A stretch of DNA of 64,000 nt from assembly GCF_001649575.2 (NCBI RefSeq), contig NC_051435.1, forward strand, positions 9,316,603-9,380,602, written 5' to 3'. Every line of letters starts with the position of its first letter. Positions within the stretch are counted from its first letter, which is position 1. Under the pieces are notes generated by a model. That model did no database searches. It saw nothing but the letters and a program-made list of their open reading frames with translations, and had not been told where the DNA came from. Shown one piece after another: positions 11,574 to 24,300 of the stretch. The stretch is from Kryptolebias marmoratus (Eukaryota; Chordata; Actinopteri; Cyprinodontiformes; Rivulidae). A program made the translations under genes and the position numbers.

Positions 11574-14500
11574 TTGTGCTGATCCTGAAATTAAATCAAA
11601 GATTTAATCGAAAAGCACTGACTAAATAAATATTGACATTCTTGCTGCTTTGAAAACAGCTATTTTGATATATGACTGCTTGCAACATTTATTTATTTGC
11701 ATAGCTCCAGTTCTACTCGCCAAATCCTAACCATAATTCCTTCAAAAAGAGAAAAATCAACCAATCATAGTGAATGAACTGTCACTTTTTATTATGTTTA
11801 CATCTCAAAACCACCATTATTGTCTATCCTAAACTTAACTATAAATTGAACTATAAATTAACTATAAATTGTGACCAAAAAATCTGTAGATAAAGGCTAA
11901 TGAGATGCATTCACACTCACCAGTGAAAAATCTATTTTTGTCCAAAGGCAGGTAGAGAACTGAAGTGGTCAAATCTGCAAATATTTGAGTTTAAAACATT
12001 TTGTGGAGATTTGTCAGTTTCAGTGTAGAATTCTAATAAAATACAAATGTTTAGTTTATTAGTTGAAATAGTCCACATATTTTACCATTTTTTTGTAAGA
12101 CAGATGAAATTAGAAATGTCTGATAAATAATTGATGGTGTTATTTCCAAGTGGTGACGGTTATCTTTAAGTCAGTGCCTTATTTCCTTGTTATGATCTCT
12201 GCCCCTGCGGCTGGCTAGGGCATCTCTGTTCTACAGATGATTGATGGTGTTGAACAACTAGGGGCTTAGTAAGTCTTAGTAAGTCTTCCATCTAATGTGA
12301 TTTGTACTATAATGTAATAATGTTATGTAAACATATGATTTAGACTTAAAATTTGGACTCAATAAACGATTCTTTATTCATTTTCACATATGGTGTGTCT
12401 CACTTTTATTGTGGTCATAACATATGGGGACTTGTCCAGGATATGACCCCCTCTTCAGTTCACGTCCCACACTGACATTCTGAGTCAGTAACACCAACTA
12501 TAAGAAAAGTCTCATTAGTCTGAGTTGTTATTTTCTTTGGGACTATTTTCATGTTTATCCATGCATAAAAATGGACTACAAACACATTGTGTATTTTTTC
12601 TCACTGTAGCACAATTCTTTCATTTAATGCATTCAAGCGCTTTGCTAAATTCCACTCAAGCAATTTAAGGGTCTCAGTGCAGTTATTGGGCATTACTCAC
12701 CAAAATACCAAATAATGTTTAATTCAAGTCACATGTTAAGTTTTGTCTTTTTTTCTGCTTCTGCCCCAAACATGTTTGTGTCGCTGACTGAAAACAACAC
12801 CCGAGTCAACAACATCCTCATTTGAGTTCATTCACAGCATCATTATACTTTACCATAATTATACTTCAACCAAGTTACTTTTCCCAGCAACAACATCTGC
12901 ACTCTGTTTTAATCAGGCATCCCAACAGGACTGTCAATGTTAATGAACAAAATATTAATTAAAACATCTGCATAGTGTCCGCAAATTATAAAATGTATCT
13001 AGATTTTTTTTTTTTTTTTTTTTTACAAAATAACTTTTTTTAATTCAACATAATAAAGAGGAGTGTAATGAAACTTTTGCAACCCTTGTCTTTGTCCAGT
13101 TTTTGTATGATCACACAAGGTACAGAGACATATTTACAGCTGTTAAAGCCTGGTAGTTTATGGACATTAAATTATTCTTGTAGTATTTAAAGTTTGTATT
13201 ATGTAACAAAAACAACAACATATTTCATTCTTGTAACAACACCTGCACATCTAATGTTGTCAGTACTGTAATATCTGAGAAATATTTATAAAGGTATAAG
13301 GAAAAAAGCAATATTTTAAACTAAATAATACTAATTCAGTGATTGTCATTTTGTGCAAAGTTTACAATGTAAGTTTGCCAAGACTGAAATCATCAACAAA
13401 AAACATTGTGTTCATTAAGTTGAAGATAATACATATATGTATATGTTTTTGTGCCCTTCATCCTCCTGCACCAGCTTCTCTATTAACCCTTAAAGCAATT
13501 AAATCTAATAAAGCAATGTAATGGGGCAGGATGTGCATTTTGTGTCCAGCAATTTTTGTTTGTTTTGCCAAAGTTGTAGTAGTAGTAAAGTTGTTGCACA
13601 TTAAAACATAACTGGTTGTTCAGCAGCTCCACCAACCACTCCAACATCTCTAATGTAGACTTTGTCAGCATTGTCATGCAAAATTCTTTCTGTGAGAATT
13701 TCACAAAATGCAACAAGGACACTACACTTTGTTTTAAATATTTGTTTAATGTATATCTAGTAGGTCAAATAATCTATGGGCATGACTCAGTACATTCATT
13801 TTGCTAATGTGATCATTGGGTTGTGAGATTAGGATTCACTGACATGTAATGAAGTTTTTAGATTTACAAATTATTTTATTATTTTTTGGCTCAAGCTAAC
13901 TCTTCGATGAAAGAGTGGTAGTTTCTAGATCTGTGGGAGAGAACTGCAGATTATGTGAGAACCTGAAAAGTTGAAAGCGAGAGAGAGACACACACAAACT
14001 GGGAGACAGAGACCGGCAGACTGAAAAATTAGGGGCTCTGCTAACCAGAAACTACTCTGACTCAGGCAAAGTCAACATCTTTGCTGACATCACTGACCTT
14101 CAGCTCCATCATTTCAACTTTAAAAGCTTTGATGGCCCAAACAGCCTTCATTTGTTTGAACCCACAAGAGTTTTACCACTGCCAGTGAGACAGAGGTAGC
14201 TCTGTAAAATAAAATAGGCCATAGCAACGTTATAAAGACACCATACCATTGGTTTGAACATCAAATGATTTCTCATTAATTTAAAATTCAAGGTTACAAA
14301 GTCAAAATGATGAGTTTGGAGTTTTGCAGCTTTGCTTTTTTTTTGTTTGAGTGGCTGGCTTTCTTGAAAGAGGTGTTCTAAATAAGATGACTGTAGAGTG
14401 AGATGAGAGAGGTCGACAGTAGACCACAGGCGTCTTGCAGGCACCAGTCAAATATACACAGACTTAATTAACACTTTTACGAAACCCTTAACAAGGCTAA

Positions 14501-14689
14501 CAATGTGATATAAGGTGCATTTTCATATATATTGGCTAGGATGTGGGACCTATCAACATATGAGTGGAAAGAATTAATTAAAATGGAAAATGTGAGTTAA
14601 AGACAAATAAATGGTGGTATATTTGAATGGAACTGCATTTTTAGACCCCGGCCCACATATTACAAGCTGTATAAAACAGATTCTGAGGT
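11574..14689. other. Gene-free AT-rich stretch
   Basis: I see no coding exon. There is a poly(T) run near 13,002-13,023 and otherwise AT-rich non-coding sequence. Confidence 0.5.
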
Positions 14690-15010
14690 TTCAGATTGTT
14701 ATAGCCTGCGTGGGGTTGGGGTATGGAGTTAAGGGGGGAGGGGGGACCTGAGGAGGGGAAAATGGGGGGTGTCAGGGTTTCAAACCAGCAGCCTCTAATC
14801 CTGACACACTGCCTCTGCCAATTATAAGGCCTTCAAACACAACCGGTGGGAGGAACAAACATGACCATGGAGACCAGACTAGCGCTGCTGCGCATTTAGC
14901 AACATACAGCCAGACTGTAATTACATATATGGCCAACAGAGAGATTTAATGACTTTTTCCCTCCTTCAACTGATTGACAAGGAAGGAGAAGGCTAGAGGG
15001 GGGCTAAGGG
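14690..15010. other. Candidate conserved non-coding element (block A)
   Basis: This block stands out from the AT-rich surroundings. It is complex, moderately GC-rich and lacks repeats apart from G-runs at about 14,713-14,768. It contains homeobox-like TAATTA/ATTA cores and an AACCGGT palindrome-like piece. No open reading frame explains it. Conservation is inferred from texture only. Confidence 0.3.
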
Positions 15011-17194
15011 AGGATAGAAACATTTCATTACCTATGTAGCAGTCCAACCTTTTAGAACTACAGGTGTAAACTGTGATGGCTTCCTGAACATGTGGTCTTA
15101 TGGAATCTTCCTAAAATGACTGAATGTATTAGATTTTCATGACACTGCATATTTAGTAATCCTTGCTCACGAAAGTCTAAAGATGTCAAACTGGTGATAC
15201 AGTAAGTTTAAGTGATGGCCGTGTGTTGTGAAGGTTTTGCAGTTTGATCTGATCCTAGCAAGACCCCAAAATTACCTCAGATAGTAAGAGAATGCTAGAA
15301 CCTGTTGGTCACTAACATTTAAAGAATTCTTAATGTCATTATCATTATATCATACTTATATTATACAGTACCAAATAACTTGTTCTGTAAAAGTGTCAAT
15401 CCAAAAGCATGAAACACATATTTTATAAGACATAATAATAGTCCACACAAAGCATACTCCACACCTTTTTCATTGTCATTTTTTATCAGATTTTATTTTA
15501 TTTTTTAACAAAATCAGCAACACAAATAAAACGCTTTGCTGCTTAATTGTCTATGTTTGTTGGACCTGAATGTTGATTTCATTTCCAGAGAAGAGGCTAA
15601 CAAAATCAAGTTTTCCTCTACCAATACACATGACATAAAAACTAACCCCAACACTATTTTTTACAACAGTTTTACAATGGCTCAGCCTCTGGGTCCCATG
15701 AATATTTGAATATTGTTGTAAATCTGAATAGTTTTGTGATTAAATATACTTTAAGTCTCCAACTTGTCCAGCATCTCTAGTCAGTTTTGTTTTATTTGAA
15801 AGAATTTGAATAAAGGAGCCAAAAATTTGTTGCATTTATTTACAAATATGTTTTTAAATCTCCTGGCTATAACAATTTGTTTTTAAACCAAGCATTACAT
15901 GATGTTTTCATACGTTGTCTGTAGATAGCGTGCTACTCTTGTTTACTCTCTTGCAAGTTTCTGACATCATTACAACCACAGCAACATAATAATAGCATAC
16001 ACTGCAGATGCACACAACTCCAGGCATCCACACACACATACACACACCTCATTCCCTTCCTTTCATCATACACCACATTCACACTTCCAGTAAAACGCTG
16101 GCTTTTTAACGATGGGTCGGAACCCTCGATGGTTCGCGGCCCTGTTTCCGGTGGGTTGCCACATGATAAAGAGTCTTCATATTGTTTATTGAGCTTGCAT
16201 ATTTCACTTTGGTTTAAAAGACAGAAGATATGAAAGAAACCGCCCAAAACAGCATGTTTTATTGATAATAGATCTTCCACTCCTTTTATCTCTACCCATC
16301 AAAAATCATGTTCAGATCCATTTTTCACTCTGTGATCCTTATTTCTTAACATATGACTACATTTTGTTACCATGAAGAAGACCATATAATTGCTGATTAT
16401 TCCAAGAGGGGTGTACTTCACATGAATGAATACAGCACTGTTTTTCAAAATTTTTATATGCATAAAAAAACATTACACCAGTATGTTTTTGAGACTGAGA
16501 AGAAGGCTGAATTTAGATTTGAGTTTAGAGCTAAACATTTCAGTAACTATTCCTAATATTCATGTGTCAAATGGAACAATATTTTGACTGGGAACACTTT
16601 CAACCAAACCTATCATGCTTCTAAATAACTGGTGAAAGATGTTAAAGGTTATTTTTTACAGTTTACACTTGTTTTTGCTGTTAAAATAAGAGATTTTTAA
16701 AAAAGATTTTGACTGTAATGTATCACATATCTAGTCACCGAAAAGATGCAGTGTTTAGCTACTGAATGGGTATCGATACGTCCTCTGACTGAGGACTAAT
16801 TAATTAACATATTTAGACTTAACTTGCCATTTGATTATTATGCTATAGATAAATCACTGCCGGCCTCTGTAATTCTTTTTCAAGTCTTGTATCAGATACT
16901 TTAAGGGTATCATTTGAAAACAAAACAGAAATGTCAGTGTTTTTTGGGGTTTTTTTTTTTAGTCCTAATTGGGTTAACAAATAATAGGAAAGTATAAAAG
17001 CAAATTGACAAAGTATAAGTTATGAAACAGAGTGAGTAACCTGCTTCCTTGCTATTTTCATTTGTTTCTGTGTTTTTATCACTCCAACTGGTTTGGAAAC
17101 TCAAACAGTATCCCAGAGCAGTGTTCCTGCATGCACATGCACACATACAGACACATGCATCCACAATCACACACACTTACATATATCTTGCTCC
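15011..17194. other. Gene-free AT-rich stretch
   Basis: No gene is recognised. A short GC-richer segment at about 16,095-16,165 (containing ctcgatggttcgcggccctg) is the only stretch of unusual composition. Confidence 0.45.
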
Positions 17195-17545
17195 CAGCAG
17201 ATGTTTCATTCACCACTGCCTTTCCAGAAACCCACAAGTGAGCGTATTTTCCCGCCGCAGGGTCGGGGAGCAGAACCACTGAAGAAGACCGCTGCACCCC
17301 AACATAAAACAAAACACCAGAGGAAAAAAAAAATGCACTGAAAACCTTTCAAAAAGGAAAGGAAGGGAAAAAAAAGCAAAGGATTTTCTAATCCATCCTT
17401 TATTGAGGTGGCTGGTTTTCGGCAGCGCAACCTTTTTTATGTGTGAGAAGGCTGGCCTGTAATTTGGGTAGCCACGGCGACCAGAGGGACTTGTAATAAA
17501 ACGAGGTGCTATTCTGGGATGCTCTGTAATAATGGACGCCACCAT
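17195..17545. other. Candidate conserved non-coding element (block B)
   Basis: Complex, non-repetitive, moderately GC-rich sequence lies just left of a long microsatellite. The part at 17,400-17,545 contains several TAAT/ATTA and TTTTATG-type cores. Open frames across it are short and unlike known proteins. It is a candidate regulatory element by texture only. Confidence 0.3.
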
Positions 17546-17563
17546 CCACTCCTCTTGTTAGAC

Positions 17564-17719
17564 ATGGATGGATGGATGGATGGATGGATGGATGGATGGA
17601 TGGATGGATGGATGGATGGATGGATGGATGGATGGATGGATGGATGGATGGATGGATGGATGGATGGATGGATGGATGGATGGATGGATGGATGGATGGA
17701 TGGATGGATGGATGGATGG
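17564..17719. repeat. (ATGG)n tetranucleotide microsatellite, about 39 units
   Basis: A perfect GGAT/ATGG array of 156 bases. It is the reverse complement of the type seen at 8,865. All open frames through it (MDGW or HPSI runs) are artefacts. Confidence 0.97.
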
Positions 17720-20700
17720 TTTCCATATGGACAGATCACTGGACTGTGGATAGACACATACATTTTGAAGAAGATCCAAAAAGTTGCACCAATAACAGCA
17801 AACACAGTCAAAATAAAATGTCTGACTGAATGTAGAGCTCCTCTTATTTAAGCTCAGGTTAAAACAGTAAATCTGGACTTCTGATCAATAACAGAAGTTC
17901 TGAGTGGCCCTCATGCCCTTCAACACTGCTGCAAGTCCATGTGGTCAAGCTTCTGCATTCAGACACCTCTCTATAATCTCCACACCATGTTACCAGTCAC
18001 CCATTATGCCAAGGCCATACTTAGGAAATCACATTGGCATACACATCCTGTCATTATAAGTGTCTATTGCTATTGCATTGTAATTACATTTTAGTAGGTT
18101 GTTATTACACCATTTAGAAGTTGTCCATCTTACCTCAATCTCCTCCTTAATTGGTTAAGTTGGTCTGTCCCACCCCCCAGGTCCGCCCACCTTTTTGACG
18201 GGACATTCCAGCGGTCTAGGCATTTTAAGCAGAAGAATATTACAACTGAGCCTAATGTGCCACAAAATGAAAGAAATAAAGTAAAGGGAAAACGACAAAG
18301 AAGAATGGAGAGAAATTGGAAAAGTGACAGAACATGGAGGAGTAAAAAAAGCAGGACTGAGAAGACATGAAAGAAGGGGAAAGGGTGAAAAAAACAGTTT
18401 TCTTGTTGCATGACAGATTCCCTCCCAGCCAACCAAGGCTTGTCCTTTAATACCAAGAAGCCTTCATGTGGCTTCTCAATGATTGGACATGGGGTACAGC
18501 TAACCACATTTATGCCATGCTACTTATTATACTGCTTGCTCACACTCTGCATGTGTGCTGGCAGATGTGTGTGTATGTGTGTTATATGGTGCCCATTTAC
18601 AGTAAACGTGTACATATGCGCCTGTGAGCTCGCAGAGAAGCGTACAATGAGTCTTACACCTCTTAATTTGTCATCACGCTGATGATTGATGGATGACAAA
18701 AACCCCATGGGAAAAATCTAAAATGTATGAGAAACATATAAACAAAATAAAAAAGTTGATTTACTGCAAGTTGTGTGAGTATTTTAACTGGTTGTAAAAG
18801 TTCAAATGATGACACGAGTTAAAGAGCCAAAAAAATATATTAATAATAATAATTGACATTACTTAACCTTGGAATGCTGCTACAAGACTGAAATGTGACT
18901 GGCTATGAAAAATATAGTTAATTTATTAATTCATCAGTCTCACTGTGAGTAAAAACTAATTTGTGCTCAATTCGTGTAAGGCTAACTTAGGTTGCCAAGG
19001 GCTGCAAAATGGAAAAACAAAAATAAGAATTGTGCCATTTATAAAAGTTACATAAAAAACAACTAATTAAAAAACGTCATCTATCACAATATTGTTTTTT
19101 ACTCGTGTGCATATTGTACACACAATTATAGCCTCACAGAACACTGCATGGATTTCCATCTCCGTCACAGGCAAGAATAAAAAGATGAATGAGAAGAAAA
19201 TGAGGGCTGGAGGCTGTGACACTGAGAAAAAAGCAAGTGTTTTCCTTTCAACTGACCACAAACACTTCCTCTTTAGGATTTCTGTGACTGGCCTTGTGTA
19301 CTGTCTGTGCACGCATGAACATAAAGACATAAAATGTGCTCTTTCTGTCTCTTACATGATGAAACGCTCTTTAGACACACATGAGAATGTTTTCTCATAA
19401 ATAAAAATGTCTGCATTAAGTGTTATAGTCATTTCTATTACAGCAGCCTCACATTTCACAGCTGTAAACGTTTAATCTTGTCCTAAAACTGATTCACTAC
19501 AGGTCACTTTATCTGGTTTTTGCTTCCCTCTGCTGTTCACCAGTCAAGCCAAGTGAGACATGACGAAACAAATATTTGATGTTTAGATAACAAAGTATTA
19601 CAATTAAACATTTTAAATAAACTTTTAATCTTTTCTAAATGTACAGTATATTTATTTCTCTAATGTGACAAAGATTCATAAAAGTTATATGTTTAAAGTC
19701 ATATTATGCAATTAATTTGTTTGTTTTTGGAATTAATTGGTTAATTGATATGTGTTGTTATTTTCTGTAGGCATGTTGGTCTCATGTCTCAATGCTTTAA
19801 AACACTTTTAAACTGTAGTGAGTCAGTAGCTTGCTCAGAACTTCTAAATATAGGCATGACAAAAAAAAAAACCTAATATGTGCACGTGCACACACTCACA
19901 GTAAATTGCTTATCATAGCTATACTGTCGGTCAGACAGTTGTAAAAAGTTGTCAAATGGCCAATTATAGTAAACCAAAACGGGCTTGATGTGTTTGTGTC
20001 AATATGTGTGTGAATGCACATGCGTCCGGACAGGAAGTGGTGGTGACTGGTTTGAGGTCAGTGGCAGGAAAGAATGGGAACTATGCTGCTGCTGAGACAG
20101 TGGCTGGTCACAGCACAAGCTCTGGGTTTCCTGACACGCTGCAGCCTGAAACCACATCACACCATCACGCCTTCCATCCATCCTTACCTGGTGCAGCTGT
20201 CACTTCACTAATACTGACTGTGGTATTTATCTCAATCTGATACTTTTTCTCCACTTTTGTGCAGCTTTCATCCAGTCCCAAACATCCAAATTCTTGCAGT
20301 GACATTATATAAAATGCTTCCTTTTTACATGTTGCCCCACCCTTCTCTTTAAACATTAAACACGCACAATATTGTCACCACAGGAACTCAAGCGTCATGC
20401 TTCTGTGCTGTTTACTAGACTGAGGCATACCACTGATTTAACTTCACAACATTTTATTTTATTTATTTACTTTTTTTTTTAGAAAACTGAGATGGGGACA
20501 AAAAGATGTTAACATATGGTTTGGGAAATCATGAAAATCACAAAACAAAGCTATAAAGTAACTTTAATGGGAGTGAAAGTGATTCTACAAATATATCACC
20601 ACTGTCACAGCTACTCAAAGCACCTTTCAGGGGATTTTTGACCAAAATTTTAACCTCAAATTTAGATCTGCAAATGCCAAAACACAAATATTATAGTCTT

Positions 20701-21230
20701 TATTGATTGGTCTAACTAGTTATACTCATATCATACCTTTTTAACTGTTTTTTAAATCACCAAAACTAGAAAATGATGCAGTCTTGAGGTCAAAATGGAA
20801 GGGATTTTAAATCACTGCCTTCATCTTCATCATACCAGCAGATGTCAGTCTTGCCAAAGAAATGTGTTCAGGACGCAAACGATCTTGATGCAGCCAAAAC
20901 TAGTTCAGTGAGATGTAGAGCAACCATTTCAAGTTGGAGGAAACAATAATGAGTGCTTGAAAGTTTCACAAATTTTATCAGCATATGCTATGCTGAAATG
21001 CCTGCATGTTAATACAGAAACCATGGCTACTGGGGGTAACTTTTGAACAACTATAGATTTTGTTTCATGCTTTTCTTTTTGTTGAGGCAGCTCCATGTGG
21101 CCTATAATGATTATTTTTAAATGATCTATATCAAAAGACTATAGGTTCTTGTGAATTCTCAGTAATAAAATGAAAGTTGCATTTGGTCTTGCAATGTTCA
21201 GCTGAGATTATTATCATATCTGAACGGGTG
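17720..21230. other. Gene-free stretch upstream of snx4
   Basis: No coding exon was recognised. A GC-richer segment lies at about 18,125-18,235. Short poly(A) and poly(T) runs occur. The right end merges into the snx4 promoter. Confidence 0.45.
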
Positions 21231-21285
21231 GTTCACTCTGCGTTCATTTTGAAGCGGAACAGTGAACGAAGCGCTTGCCCTCCAG

Positions 21286-21297
21286 TGCGCATGCGCC
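21286..21297. promoter_or_regulatory. NRF-1-like palindrome in the snx4 promoter
   Basis: TGCGCATGCGCC contains the perfect palindromic core GCGCATGCGC of the NRF-1 consensus (YGCGCAYGCGCR; only the last base differs). It lies 27 bases before the first possible snx4 start codon in a small CpG-rich patch (about 21,250-21,310), as expected for a TATA-less housekeeping promoter. Binding is inferred from motif match only. Confidence 0.55.
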
Positions 21298-21323
21298 CTG
21301 CGAGCTCAGCTGACAGCAGTCAG

Positions 21324-24300
21324 ATGATGATGGCAGACTCTGGAAGTAGCGAAGAAGTAGCCGTGATTTGCAACACGGACATCACTTCAACGGAATCGGA
21401 GAACAACATTATAAACACGGTCGTGCTTTTTTTCTTATTTTTCATACAGAGCGTGCTCGAACTTTATAAAGACAATTTTTTTTTCGCTTGAGAAACTCCC
21501 TCCAGCACGGCCTAAGTTAGCTAACAGAGTCGTAGCAACGGAACATTTTCTGCAAGTTTTTTTTTTTTTTTTTCCAAAAGGAGTTCGCAACTTTACGAAA
21601 GTTTATTAGCCTCTGCTGTGAATTCAAAGTAAGGTTCTGGGACGTGAAATTAAAGTTTGCAGAATAGGCCAGAACTGCTTTTGATCGCGGCCATTTCAAA
21701 CTTTGTAAAACTTTATACGCGCTGTTAGCTTATGCTAGTTAGCAAGTCAAAACGCTAATTTGTTTACGATGAATGGACCTCATTCAGCTCGCCGTGTCAC
21801 GTGACCCGCCTCCATTTACCCAAGTTTTTAACTAATGGACCTTGAAGTCCTCTGTTGAAGTTTGTACTAATTTAGTTGTTGTGCGCTTTTGTTTTCAGGT
21901 TATTTACTGCTCCTTCAGCGTTCAAGCAAAATGTCTCCTAATAAGTTTGTAACCCCGATCCTGCTGCTTATGTTTGTACTTTTCTGTCCTGTCTTGTAGA
22001 TGGTGGAAAGAGGGACTGCTCTGTTGAGAAAAATGGAAATAAGCGTAGCAGAGGCGGATAAAAGGACTGGGAAAAACACTGTTAATATGCAGGAAACCTA
22101 CACTGTCTACCTCCTCGAAACACGGTAGGTAAACTTAAATATCAGCTGATGCTTTATGTGTTTATTACCAGATTGGGAGTGGGCTTTGCCTTTTTATTCT
22201 TACTGACAATAATTGCTGTTCAGTTCAGTAAGACTTTACAGCTTATAATAACTTATTTGTTTATTTTGATTAAAAAAAGTACCTCAAAACTTGTGATAGT
22301 TGGGTCATTAAAAAGTTGTCATACAAACTAAACTAAAAATAAAATGCTTAAATAGATAAAGATCAGCAATACTTAGTTGTGTTTTTGCATTAAATTGCAG
22401 TGCCATGACTGTTCTGCTGGAAGCTCTTTGACATAATGTTTATTTATTTAAATATCACTTCCTTATTTTAAAGATTCAACTGAGGACATCAGATTTAGGT
22501 TTATTTGATGCTCTTGCTGTGGCTCTAGAAGTTTTACAAGAGCAGCAGATTAACGATCTTGTCACAAAAAGACAAAATAAAAATCCTACAAACATTTTTT
22601 ATCTGAAGGCCAGCAGATTCTGTCCCAGAAGGAGGTACGCCGGCTGCACCTGACACTTTGTGGAGGCGCTACAGTGAGTTTGAGCTGCTCAGAACATACC
22701 TCCTGGTTACCTATCCCTACATCATCATCCCTCCGCTGCCAGAGAAAAGGGTGAGTAACGCATTACCCTCTTCCAGTAAAAGATTTTCAGCCTTGCCTTT
22801 TTACTGTAGCTATTTTTTTTTTCTTTTTTGTAGGCTGAGTTTGTTTGGCACAAGCTTTCTGCAGACAACCTCGACCCAGATTTTGTTGAGCGACGGAGAG
22901 TTGGTCTGGAAAACTTCCTGCTGCGTGTTGCATCACATCCTGTCCTGTCCAATGACAAAATTTTCTTCCTCTTTCTTACCGAGGTTAGTAACTGAACAAA
23001 AACGTCCATAATGTCCCTTTGGAGTCTACTGAACTTTACTTAAAAACTTGGGTGTCTGTGGTTTTACTAAGATAATAAACTTACAGAAATTCTATAGAAG
23101 GACAATGCAAAATGTGTCTCTGTTTGTCTGATAATTGTTAGTCTCCATGTAGCCTTTCTGCTTGTTGTTTGATGTGGTATTTTCCTAGAGGAGTTGAGGT
23201 GTACAGCTGTCCACATACCCATTCTGATTAGTCAGACTTTTAGGTTTCTTGGGTCGGCTGCAGAGGGACCTGGGGGACCCTTGCAGACTGAGACAGAAGG
23301 CTGAATTTATGTTAAACAGGTCTTGAAGTTGAGTGAGTGCAGAAACCATGAATTGTTGATGTAACCTGGAGAGAGGTTGTTTTTTTGTTTCTGGCATGCA
23401 TTTTCTGCCTGGCCTGCCAGTAAAATCCATGTAAAAAAATAGTTTTCCAAGTTAACTACCTAAATAACAAACATCTTGATACAGACATCAATTGTCTAAA
23501 CTTCTGAATTTGCATTTTGCCCTTGGCTTGAAGCCAAACACTCAGTTTAATTTAGCCTATTTTGGTGTATTGGTTTAGTGTTTTAGTAAATATCCCATTA
23601 CTATTTGGTTTCCATCCCTGCCTGTCATGTGTTTCTAAAATGCCTTTAGGAAAAGGGATGGAGGGAGGCAGTTCTGGAGACAGGCTTTCAAGATAAGGTA
23701 CAGTTTTGTTGTTTTTTTCTTTCTCTCTTTACTGTTTTATAAACACTGTTCAAGTTCCTCTGTTTTCTGTTATAAAATTAAGTATTGCAGTTTTGTTTTA
23801 TGGCAGTAAACCTAATCACAGGTGTATAGATTTGTGTTTCTTTGTGTAAAATGTTTTCGTTTCCCACAAGGCTGACTCCAGATTGAAGTCTTTGAGTGCC
23901 ATGTTAAGGGTCAAGAACCCTGACAAGTAGGTGTAAAACAAACCTTTTCTATTTTGAAAGTTCAAGTTTTTTGTGTTTTTTTGACCCAGATAAAAAAAAA
24001 CCCTGTTAATGAGCAGAACTAAATGAACATGCGTGCTGACTGTAATAAAAACAGTTACAAAATGTATGATTTTAAAAAGTAAAACGTAGCTCTGGGAAAT
24101 TTGCGTGATAGAATTTACATGGTTATCCAGTTTCAATGCAAACTAATAAACAAATGAAGTACTTTAAAAAAATGCAAAAATCAAATGGTTTGAAAATATT
24201 GCCCGTTTGTTGTGTTCTTCAGGAGATTCACAGCATTGAAACACTACAGTGACGAGCTGAACACGGTCATCTCTCAGTTACTCAGAGTGAGAGCGGTAAG

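Noticed and set aside
17400..17851. Six overlapping open frames with long HPSI or MDGW runs
   Set aside because: They are artefacts of the (ATGG)n array, whose 4-base unit gives repeating peptides in every frame without stops.
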